Below are positions 34,301-46,300 of a DNA stretch of 64,000 bases, piece by piece. The stretch's first letter is position 1. Each line of letters opens with the position of its first letter. Source of the DNA: Incurvaria masculella (lineage: Eukaryota; Arthropoda; Insecta; Lepidoptera; Incurvariidae). Location: NCBI GenBank assembly GCA_946894095.1, contig OX335665.1, positions 9,744,001 to 9,808,000 on the forward strand, read 5' to 3'. The position numbers and the translations under genes are program-made. A model generated the notes under the pieces. It had not been told where the DNA came from. It did no database searches and worked only from the letters and a program-made list of their open reading frames with translations.

Positions 34301-37300
34301 CACCGGGCGCCGCGCGCACCGGGCGCTCGCCACACAGGTATCTACTGCTGCAGTACCTGCGCTCGCTGCTCGCCTGCGCCGACCGCCGCGCGCACCGGGC
34401 GCTCGCCACACAGGTATCTACTGCTGCAGTACCTGCGCTCGCTGCTCGCCTGCGCCGACCGCCGCGCGCACCGGGCGCTCGACACACAGGTGTCTACTGC
34501 TGCAGTACCTGCGCTCGCTGCTCGCCTGCGCCGACCGCCGCGCGCACCGGGCGCTCGCCACACAGGTATCTACTGCTGCAGTACCTGCGCTCGCTGCTCG
34601 CCTGCGCCGACCGCCGCGCGCACCGGGCGCTCGACACACAGGTGTCTACTGCTGCAGTACCTGCGCTCGCTGCTCGCCTGCGCCGACCGCCGCGCGCACC
34701 GGGCGCTCGACACACAGGTGTCTACTGCTGCAGTACCTGCGCTCGCTGCTCGCCTGCGCCGACCGCCGCGCGCACCGGGCGCTCGCCACACAGGTGTCTA
34801 CTGCTGCAGTACCTGCGCTCGCTGCTCGCCTGCGCCGACCGCCGCGCGCACCGGGCGCTCGCCACACAGGTATCTACTGCTGCAGTACCTGCGCTCGCTG
34901 CTCGCCTGCGCCGACCGCCGCGCGCACCGGGCGCTCGCCACACAGGTATCTACTGCTGCAGTACCTGCGCTCGCTGCTCGCCTGCGCCGACCGCCGCGCG
35001 CACCGGGCGCTCGACACACAGGTATCTACTGCTGCAGTACCTGCGCTCGCTGCTCGCCTGCGCCGACCGCCGCGCGCACCGGGCGCTCGCCACACAGGTA
35101 TCTACTGCTGCAGTACCTGCGCTCGCTGCTCGCCTGCGCCGACCGCCGCGCGCACCGGGCGCTCGACACACAGGTGTCTACTGCTGCAGTACCTGCGCTC
35201 GCTGCTCGCCTGCGCCGACCGCCGCGCGCACCGGGCGCTCGACACACAGGTGTCTACTGCTGCAGTACCTGCGCTCGCTGCTCGCCTGCGCCGACCGCCG
35301 CGCGCACCGGGCGCTCGCCACACAGGTGTCTACTGCTGCAGTACCTGCGCTCGCTGCTCGCCTGCGCCGACCGCCGCGCGCACCGGGCGCTCGACACACA
35401 GGTGTCTACTGCTGCAGTACCTGCGCTCGCTGCTCGCCTGCGCCGACCGCCGCGCGCACCGGGCGCTCGCCACACAGGTGTCTACTGCTGCAGTACCTGC
35501 GCTCGCTGCTCGCCTGCGCCGACCGCCGCGCGCACCGGGCGCTCGCCACACAGGTGTCTACTGCTGCAGTACCTGCGCTCGCTGCTCGCCTGCGCCGACC
35601 GCCGCGCGCACCGGGCGCTCGACACAGGTGTCTACTGCTGCAGTACCTGCGCTCGCTGCTCGCCTGCGCCGACCGCCGCGCGCACCGGGCGCTCGACACA
35701 GGTGTCTACTGCTGCAGTACCTGCGCTCGCTGCTCGCCTGCGCCGACCGCCGCGCGCACCGGGCGCTCGACACACAGGTGTCTACTGCTGCAGTACCTGC
35801 GCTCGCTGCTCGCCTGCGCCGACCGCCGCGCGCACCGGGCGCTCGACACACAGGTGTCTACTGCTGCAGTACCTGCGCTCGCTGCTCGCCTGCGCCGACC
35901 GCCGCGCGCACCGGGCGCTCGACACACAGGTGTCTACTGCTGCAGTACCTGCGCTCGCTGCTCGCCTGCGCCGACCGCCGCGCGCACCGGGCGCTCGACA
36001 CACAGGTGTCTACTGCTGCAGTACCTGCGCTCGCTGCTCGCCTGCGCCGACCGCCGCGCGCACCGAGCGCTCGACACACAGGTGTCTACTGCTGCAGTAC
36101 CTGCGCTCGCTGCTCGCCTGCGCCGACCGCCGCGCGCACCGGGCGCTCGCCACACAGGTATCTACTGCTGCAGTACCTGCGCTCGCTGCTCGCCTGCGCC
36201 GACCGCCGCGCGCACCGGGCGCTCGCCACACAGGTATCTACTGCTGCAGTACCTGCGCTCGCTGCTCGCCTGCGCCGACCGCCGCGCGCACCGGGCGCTC
36301 GACACACAGGTGTCTACTGCTGCAGTACCTGCGCTCGCTGCTCGCCTGCGCCGACCGCCGCGCGCACCGGGCGCTCGACACACAGGTGTCTACTGCTGCA
36401 GTACCTGCGCTCGCTGCTCGCCTGCGCCGACCGCCGCGCGCACCGGGCGCTCGACACACAGGTGTCTACTGCTGCAGTACCTGCGCTCGCTGCTCGCCTG
36501 CGCCGACCGCCGCGCGCACCGGGCGCTCGCCACACAGGTATCTACTGCTGCAGTACCTGCGCTCTCTGCTCGCCTGCGCCGACCGCCGCGCGCACCGGGC
36601 GCCGCGCGCACCGGGCGCTCGCCACACAGGTATCTACTGCTGCAGTACCTGCGCTCGCTGCTCGCCTGCGCCGACCGCCGCGCGCACCGGGCGCTCGACA
36701 CACAGGTGTCTACTGCTGCAGTACCTGCGCTCGCTGCTCGCCTGCGCCGACCGCCGCGCGCACCGGGCGCTCGACACACAGGTGTCTACTGCTGCAGTAC
36801 CTGCGCTCGCTGCTCGCCTGCGCCGACCGCCGCGCGCACCGGGCGCTCGCCACACAGGTATCTACTGCTGCAGTACCTGCGCTCTCTGCTCGCCTGCGCC
36901 GACCGCCGCGCGCACCGGGCGCCGCGCGCACCGGGCGCTCGCCACACAGGTATCTACTGCTGCAGTACCTGCGCTCGCTGCTCGCCTGCGCCGACCGCCG
37001 CGCGCACCGGGCGCTCGACACACAGGTGTCTACTGCTGCAGTACCTGCGCTCGCTGCTCGCCTGCGCCGACCGCCGCGCGCACCGGGCGCTCGACACACA
37101 GGTGTCTACTGCTGCAGTACCTGCGCTCGCTGCTCGCCTGCGCCGACCGCCGCGCGCACCGGGCGCTCGCCACACAGGTATCTACTGCTGCAGTACCTGC
37201 GCTCTCTGCTCGCCTGCGCCGACCGCCGCGCGCACCGGGCGCCGCGCGCACCGGGCGCTCGCCACACAGGTATCTACTGCTGCAGTACCTGCGCTCGCTG

Positions 37301-40300
37301 CTCGCCTGCGCCGACCGCCGCGCGCACCGGGCGCTCGCCACACAGGTATCTACTGCTGCAGTACCTGCGCTCGCTGCTCGCCTGCGCCGACCGCCGCGCG
37401 CACCGGGCGCTCGACACACAGGTGTCTACTGCTGCAGTACCTGCGCTCGCTGCTCGCCTGCGCCGACCGCCGCGCGCACCGGGCGCTCGACACACAGGTG
37501 TCTACTGCTGCAGTACCTGCGCTCGCTGCTCGCCTGCGCCGACCGCCGCGCGCACCGGGCGCTCGCCACACAGGTGTCTACTGCTGCAGTACCTGCGCTC
37601 GCTGCTCGCCTGCGCCGACCGCCGCGCGCACCGGGCGCTCGACACACAGGTGTCTACTGCTGCAGTACCTGCGCTCGCTGCTCGCCTGCGCCGACCGCCG
37701 CGCGCACCGGGCGCTCGCCACACAGGTGTCTACTGCTGCAGTACCTGCGCTCGCTGCTCGCCTGCGCCGACCGCCGCGCGCACCGGGCGCTCGCCACACA
37801 GGTGTCTACTGCTGCAGTACCTGCGCTCGCTGCTCGCCTGCGCCGACCGCCGCGCGCACCGGGCGCTCGACACAGGTGTCTACTGCTGCAGTACCTGCGC
37901 TCGCTGCTCGCCTGCGCCGACCGCCGCGCGCACCGGGCGCTCGACACAGGTGTCTACTGCTGCAGTACCTGCGCTCGCTGCTCGCCTGCGCCGACCGCCG
38001 CGCGCACCGGGCGCTCGACACACAGGTGTCTACTGCTGCAGTACCTGCGCTCGCTGCTCGCCTGCGCCGACCGCCGCGCGCACCGGGCGCTCGACACACA
38101 GGTGTCTACTGCTGCAGTACCTGCGCTCGCTGCTCGCCTGCGCCGACCGCCGCGCGCACCGGGCGCTCGCCACACAGGTATCTACTGCTGCAGTACCTGC
38201 GCTCGCTGCTCGCCTGCGCCGACCGCCGCGCGCACCGGGCGCTCGACACACAGGTGTCTACTGCTGCAGTACCTGCGCTCGCTGCTCGCCTGCGCCGACC
38301 GCCGCGCGCACCGGGCGCTCGACACACAGGTGTCTACTGCTGCAGTACCTGCGCTCGCTGCTCGCCTGCGCCGACCGCCGCGCGCACCGGGCGCTCGCCA
38401 CACAGGTGTCTACTGCTGCAGTACCTGCGCTCGCTGCTCGCCTGCGCCGACCGCCGCGCGCACCGGGCGCTCGACACACAGGTGTCTACTGCTGCAGTAC
38501 CTGCGCTCGCTGCTCGCCTGCGCCGACCGCCGCGCGCACCGGGCGCTCGCCACACAGGTGTCTACTGCTGCAGTACCTGCGCTCGCTGCTCGCCTGCGCC
38601 GACCGCCGCGCGCACCGGGCGCTCGCCACACAGGTGTCTACTGCTGCAGTACCTGCGCTCGCTGCTCGCCTGCGCCGACCGCCGCGCGCACCGGGCGCTC
38701 GACACAGGTGTCTACTGCTGCAGTACCTGCGCTCGCTGCTCGCCTGCGCCGACCGCCGCGCGCACCGGGCGCTCGACACAGGTGTCTACTGCTGCAGTAC
38801 CTGCGCTCGCTGCTCGCCTGCGCCGACCGCCGCGCGCACCGGGCGCTCGACACACAGGTGTCTACTGCTGCAGTACCTGCGCTCGCTGCTCGCCTGCGCC
38901 GACCGCCGCGCGCACCGGGCGCTCGACACACAGGTGTCTACTGCTGCAGTACCTGCGCTCGCTGCTCGCCTGCGCCGACCGCCGCGCGCACCGGGCGCTC
39001 GACACACAGGTGTCTACTGCTGCAGTACCTGCGCTCGCTGCTCGCCTGCGCCGACCGCCGCGCGCACCGAGCGCTCGACACACAGGTGTCTACTGCTGCA
39101 GTACCTGCGCTCGCTGCTCGCCTGCGCCGACCGCCGCGCGCACCGGGCGCTCGCCACACAGGTATCTACTGCTGCAGTACCTGCGCTCGCTGCTCGCCTG
39201 CGCCGACCGCCGCGCGCACCGGGCGCTCGCCACACAGGTATCTACTGCTGCAGTACCTGCGCTCGCTGCTCGCCTGCGCCGACCGCCGCGCGCACCGGGC
39301 GCTCGACACACAGGTGTCTACTGCTGCAGTACCTGCGCTCGCTGCTCGCCTGCGCCGACCGCCGCGCGCACCGGGCGCTCGACACACAGGTGTCTACTGC
39401 TGCAGTACCTGCGCTCGCTGCTCGCCTGCGCCGACCGCCGCGCGCACCGGGCGCTCGACACACAGGTGTCTACTGCTGCAGTACCTGCGCTCGCTGCTCG
39501 CCTGCGCCGACCGCCGCGCGCACCGGGCGCTCGCCACACAGGTATCTACTGCTGCAGTACCTGCGCTCTCTGCTCGCCTGCGCCGACCGCCGCGCGCACC
39601 GGGCGCCGCGCGCACCGGGCGCTCGCCACACAGGTATCTACTGCTGCAGTACCTGCGCTCGCTGCTCGCCTGCGCCGACCGCCGCGCGCACCGGGCGCTC
39701 GACACACAGGTGTCTACTGCTGCAGTACCTGCGCTCGCTGCTCGCCTGCGCCGACCGCCGCGCGCACCGGGCGCTCGACACACAGGTGTCTACTGCTGCA
39801 GTACCTGCGCTCGCTGCTCGCCTGCGCCGACCGCCGCGCGCACCGGGCGCTCGCCACACAGGTATCTACTGCTGCAGTACCTGCGCTCTCTGCTCGCCTG
39901 CGCCGACCGCCGCGCGCACCGGGCGCCGCGCGCACCGGGCGCTCGCCACACAGGTATCTACTGCTGCAGTACCTGCGCTCGCTGCTCGCCTGCGCCGACC
40001 GCCGCGCGCACCGGGCGCTCGACACACAGGTGTCTACTGCTGCAGTACCTGCGCTCGCTGCTCGCCTGCGCCGACCGCCGCGCGCACCGGGCGCTCGACA
40101 CACAGGTGTCTACTGCTGCAGTACCTGCGCTCGCTGCTCGCCTGCGCCGACCGCCGCGCGCACCGGGCGCTCGCCACACAGGTATCTACTGCTGCAGTAC
40201 CTGCGCTCTCTGCTCGCCTGCGCCGACCGCCGCGCGCACCGGGCGCCGCGCGCACCGGGCGCTCGCCACACAGGTATCTACTGCTGCAGTACCTGCGCTC

Positions 40301-43300
40301 GCTGCTCGCCTGCGCCGACCGCCGCGCGCACCGGGCGCTCGCCACACAGGTGTCTACTGCTGCAGTACCTGCGCTCGCTGCTCGCCTGCGCCGACCGCCG
40401 CGCGCACCGGGCGCTCGACACACAGGTGTCTACTGCTGCAGTACCTGCGCTCGCTGCTCGCCTGCGCCGACCGCCGCGCGCACCGGGCGCTCGACACACA
40501 GGTGTCTACTGCTGCAGTACCTGCGCTCGCTGCTCGCCTGCGCCGACCGCCGCGCGCACCGGGCGCTCGCCACACAGGTGTCTACTGCTGCAGTACCTGC
40601 GCTCGCTGCTCGCCTGCGCCGACCGCCGCGCGCACCGGGCGCTCGACACACAGGTGTCTACTGCTGCAGTACCTGCGCTCGCTGCTCGCCTGCGCCGACC
40701 GCCGCGCGCACCGGGCGCTCGCCACACAGGTGTCTACTGCTGCAGTACCTGCGCTCGCTGCTCGCCTGCGCCGACCGCCGCGCGCACCGGGCGCTCGCCA
40801 CACAGGTGTCTACTGCTGCAGTACCTGCGCTCGCTGCTCGCCTGCGCCGACCGCCGCGCGCACCGGGCGCTCGACACAGGTGTCTACTGCTGCAGTACCT
40901 GCGCTCGCTGCTCGCCTGCGCCGACCGCCGCGCGCACCGGGCGCTCGACACAGGTGTCTACTGCTGCAGTACCTGCGCTCGCTGCTCGCCTGCGCCGACC
41001 GCCGCGCGCACCGGGCGCTCGACACACAGGTGTCTACTGCTGCAGTACCTGCGCTCGCTGCTCGCCTGCGCCGACCGCCGCGCGCACCGGGCGCTCGACA
41101 CACAGGTGTCTACTGCTGCAGTACCTGCGCTCGCTGCTCGCCTGCGCCGACCGCCGCGCGCACCGGGCGCTCGACACACAGGTGTCTACTGCTGCAGTAC
41201 CTGCGCTCGCTGCTCGCCTGCGCCGACCGCCGCGCGCACCGGGCGCTCGACACACAGGTGTCTACTGCTGCAGTACCTGCGCTCGCTGCTCGCCTGCGCC
41301 GACCGCCGCGCGCACCGAGCGCTCGACACACAGGTGTCTACTGCTGCAGTACCTGCGCTCGCTGCTCGCCTGCGCCGACCGCCGCGCGCACCGGGCGCTC
41401 GCCACACAGGTATCTACTGCTGCAGTACCTGCGCTCGCTGCTCGCCTGCGCCGACCGCCGCGCGCACCGGGCGCTCGCCACACAGGTGTCTACTGCTGCA
41501 GTACCTGCGCTCGCTGCTCGCCTGCGCCGACCGCCGCGCGCACCGGGCGCTCGACACACAGGTGTCTACTGCTGCAGTACCTGCGCTCGCTGCTCGCCTG
41601 CGCCGACCGCCGCGCGCACCGGGCGCTCGACACACAGGTGTCTACTGCTGCAGTACCTGCGCTCGCTGCTCGCCTGCGCCGACCGCCGCGCGCACCGGGC
41701 GCTCGCCACACAGGTGTCTACTGCTGCAGTACCTGCGCTCGCTGCTCGCCTGCGCCGACCGCCGCGCGCACCGGGCGCTCGACACACAGGTGTCTACTGC
41801 TGCAGTACCTGCGCTCGCTGCTCGCCTGCGCCGACCGCCGCGCGCACCGGGCGCTCGCCACACAGGTGTCTACTGCTGCAGTACCTGCGCTCGCTGCTCG
41901 CCTGCGCCGACCGCCGCGCGCACCGGGCGCTCGCCACACAGGTATCTACTGCTGCAGTACCTGCGCTCGCTGCTCGCCTGCGCCGACCGCCGCGCGCACC
42001 GGGCGCTCGACACACAGGTGTCTACTGCTGCAGTACCTGCGCTCGCTGCTCGCCTGCGCCGACCGCCGCGCGCACCGGGCGCTCGACACACAGGTGTCTA
42101 CTGCTGCAGTACCTGCGCTCGCTGCTCGCCTGCGGGTGGGGTGGTCTATCAGTGGGGATTGAGAATTACAAATTTATAGGTGCTTTTTCACACTGGGGAC
42201 ATTTCATTTTGGTTTAAAGTTAAATATATATATATATTTTTATTAAGATTCATCCACACAGAATTGTTTCACAATTTACATTAAAGAATTTTTTCCAGTA
42301 CATAATCGAAACTATCTATAATTACGGACGAACACAACATGTACAATGAGTTACGCTATTTTGTTTACAAAATGAAATAAGTAGCTTTGACTCTAATAAA
42401 AGAAAGAAAATAAAATAAATAATAAGTAAAAAAAACATAAGTAACAAAAAACAGAAATGCAAACTAAAAACAAAAATTAAGAAAAAACTAAGAACTTACT
42501 GAGAACTTGGCAATGTGTTTAACGACTTTTTGAATGAGTTTAACGAAGACAATATTTCAATATCATATGCTTTAGATAGTACGTTGAGGCTGCGTTTAAT
42601 TCTTGAAAGAGGTGAGTATTTACCAAGCTTTGTTCTACTTATGCCTATGTTAAAAGGAACAAAGTTAGACCGTCTTGCATTAAACCTTGGTACATTAAAG
42701 CCTATTTTGGCTAAAAGCAAAGGACAATTGATGAGATTGTTTGTAATTTTGAATATCAAAAGTGAGTCTGAAAACATTCTTCGCTGTTCCAGGGTTTTCA
42801 ATTTAAAGAAGTTTAGACAGTCGGAGTAATGTGGCAATGAGCGAGCACAATGGGCCGAAAAGGATAAATGATAAAGAAATTTCTTTTGGACATTTTCAAT
42901 GCGTATGATATGTACATTAAAGTGAGGGTTCCAGATGGGACTAGCGTATTCCAATATACTGCGCACAAGTGAATTATACAGTGTTAAATTAGACTCCGGG
43001 TCCGGCTGTCAGCTGTCAAAGTGAGAACAAGCAAAATGCGAGGCTCTAACAAAAAACATCTACAGCTCGTTAGATATCTATTTAAAAGTGTTTTGGCGAC
43101 CATCCCTGCATAGTTTAGTTGGCGATACAGAAGTGAAAGTGTGGACACAGCCGGGTTTGCGGTGAGTCCGTTCCAATTTAATTGTCAAGAATTTACCTAC
43201 CAACCACCACGCCGACGCGGACGATGACCACTACTGTCTTCACTTGACTAATATAATTAACCAGTGCAATAAACTTCTGTTATGGGCGAACAATAATGAT

Positions 43301-46300
43301 AGATATCGAACAAAACTAAGACAATTGCCTGTATCAAAATCAGAAAACATCCATAACCTCAAAAGTGTATACTAATTTCTTCGTGATAAACATAAAAATC
43401 AGCGCTATAATCGCCATCTGTTGACATTTGTCAGAACTTCCCAATCAAGTCCCGATTAGGTTGTTTTTCGAATAAAAGGACGATACTAGCACCGTCCAGC
43501 GTAATTTTGGTGCAACGTTTTCTTCCGCTAAAGACAAAATACCGCATATATCAGCTCACCACCGCTGCTGCCATCTAGTGCCACTCGTTCATATCGTTTA
43601 CGTCCACACATAACGATAGTATGATCTACTCAACCAACTAGCTTCTACTTAGCCAATGCAACAGACTAAAGCGCGCATGATACTTTCCATAGAGGTCGCT
43701 CGGCTCCACATCTCTTGTCTAATACACCATGGATGAAATAAAACAAATGTTATTAAAAATGCAGCAAGATATGAAACAACAAAAACAAGACATGGCAGAG
43801 ATGAAGGAGGATATAAAAAACACAATAAATAACAATATTAATGAGAAATTTGCTAGTATGGAACTGAAAAACGCACTTTTAGAGAAAAAAGTGGACGAAC
43901 AAAACGCAAAAATAAACTACTTAGAGAGACATATTAGACGCAAAAACCTAGTTATGTTCGGAGTAGAAGAACGCGAAAAATCCTATCAAGAACTAGAAGA
44001 TATTATTATGAACATAATAAAGACTCACTTCGGACTCACATATGACAGATGCAGCATTGAAGCTGTCAGAAGAATGGGGAAGAAAGGCGAAAAAATCAGA
44101 CCGGTTGTAATATCATTCACTACGATAGGTTTAAAATTAAATATTCAGAAAAACCAGTCTTGTCTACAAAACACTCCGTATTACATGAAGGAAGATTACC
44201 CAATAGATGTCCTCAACAAGCGCAAAGAACTCCAAGCTCAACTGCGGAATGAAAAAGAAGCAGGCAACACTGCCTTTATAAAATACGACAAACTTATAGT
44301 ATTGAGCAACAACAAACGTACCCCTCGCCCCCAGTTCAATAAGAGAAACCTGTCAGAATCTCCGGAAACATCGCACCGTAGCGGCGAAAAAGCAGAATAT
44401 GAAAATAAGCAACCATCCAAGAAAAACAAAGCTACTAACATAAAAGATTATATACTACAAAAACCAAAACTAACCTTTGCTTCGACAGATACCTCTCAAA
44501 GCCAGACGAAAACATCACTGCAAAACTAAGCTACCGCAGTCGGACCCACCCTCTTCACCCCCCCTCCCCCCATCTCCCAGCACGGCAGGTCACCGCGGGA
44601 GAGATCGACCAAAACCCTCCAAAAAAAAAAAAAAAAGTTTGCACCGTCACCACGAAATTACTACCAACAGAACCTCAACTTATCGAGCTAAATGCAGCGC
44701 ACCTAAGCGGTCACGATACATATAATGTATGAAGAAAAAATATATATACTTATATAGCTCTCTATTATAAGGAAAAAATAACCTGAAAAGGAAAGTAAGA
44801 AGAAATATCCTATCAAAATGGCACTTCAAGAAAGAACGGAACAAACTACCAATAAGCCTAAAAATGATAATAAAACCTAAAGAACTTTAAAAAATTTACA
44901 AAGAAAGATATAAGAAGATGCTATGATTCCTTTAGAATGAATTGGCATCAAGAAAAAAAAAATTACAAAGATCTGAACAGGAAAAGTGGAAATCCTTGGA
45001 GGAGGCTTTTACCCGAAAGGGGTCCATGCAACAATAAAAACGTAGCATTAATGATTCCTTTTTTTTGCATTATTTTCTTTTATTTTAATATTTATAGTTA
45101 ATATTTAAGGCAAAAACTGTACAACTGTTATTGCATGGAATCAAATAAAGCTTTATTATTATTATTATTATTATTAAATTAGACTCAATTAGATTTATCT
45201 CAGATACTATCAGGTATTTTAATATTCCTTCTTGGCAAAGATCATCCTTACTTCTAAATATCTAGAAATTAAAATGGAACACGGTATTTAAACGTAATAG
45301 TATATTTATCAACAACAAACATTTAATTATGTGTCAGCGCAGGTTGACATCTAAGATAAATAAATAAAAAAAAATCATTGCATAATAGGTACTTTGATGT
45401 ATCTTACGATCCAAGCAGAACTGAGTTGTCTCCCCTTGACGTTGGATGTGTGCGGTGGCCGCAGCTGATGCAGAATGGGCGCGAGCTGCTCGCGAGCAAC
45501 GCGCCCGAGCTGGAGGAGCTGTCCGTGTCGGTGCGCATCCGGCTGCTCTCCGCGCCGCCCGCCTGCCTTATCTGGCTGCTGCTCTCCGCCGACCTCTGCA
45601 TCAACAAGTTCCTGCCGCTGCCCGCCGGCCTGCAGGGCTTCTACGCCTCCAACCTGGACCTCGTGCCGGAGCCCGACTCGTACAGCGAGGTCTCCTACGG
45701 CTCATGGAGGAAGCCCGACGAGGAGGAGGAGCTCTCGCCGGCGAACGCGTCCGACGAGAGCTCCGCGAGGAAGCCGCGCCCCATCCTGGGCGCCGGCGCC
45801 GCGCTCACCCGCCAGAACAACAGCTTCCCGGAGGTCACGGCCGCCCACGACTCTCAGGTACTCTTTTCTTCCCATGTCATTATAGCTGTATGGAAAAAGG
45901 TCCTTTACCTATCTTATGACAAGAATGTTGTCAAAAGAACAAAGTGCTTCTTAGCTTTTTCACCTGTCAGAGGGATTTTTTTTTATGCGACCTGACATGG
46001 ATGGCTTATACCACACAACTACCGTTATGATATTAGCCCAATACACCACATTCCCGAAGGAATTATGTGCCATGTCAGGACCTTCCCTTTATGAGCACGG
46101 CTACATTGAACTGGATGGAAAACACGGACAATTTTTCATTGCCGCTTTGACCATCTTTTCATCCAATACGATGGTACCAACCCGGGCGGGCTTAAACCCT
46201 ACCACCTAGTAGGGGAAGGAGACCTACAGTTTTACATGGATTCCAAACCATGGAGCAGCTCACTTTTGCGACGCAATGCACTTATCTAACTTGGAAAGAG

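Larger units (their letters stand above)
42997..45173 (+). mobile_element. RTE-like non-LTR element with ORF1 intact and ORF2 deleted
   Basis: A 2.2-kb insertion is flanked by a 13-bp target duplication, TTAAATTAGACTC, at 42984-42996 and 45174-45186. It has a 730-bp 5' region, an intact ORF1 (43729-44529), about 300 bp of coding remnant of the ORF2 C-terminus near 44820-45035, and a 3' end AATAAAGCTTTATT followed by (ATT)n. No endonuclease or reverse transcriptase remains. It interrupts the older fragment at 42496-42996. Confidence 0.82.

Noticed and set aside
33167..42091. About ninety minus-strand ORFs of 73, 97 or 129 codons across the array
   Set aside because: They repeat with the 76-bp period and stop at the complement of CTA in each unit. 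They are shadows of the repeat.
33124..42217. Three forward ORFs of about 3,000 codons each
   Set aside because: They are three readings of the same 76-bp tandem repeat with no independent start, domain or codon evidence. They are treated as a property of the array, not as genes.
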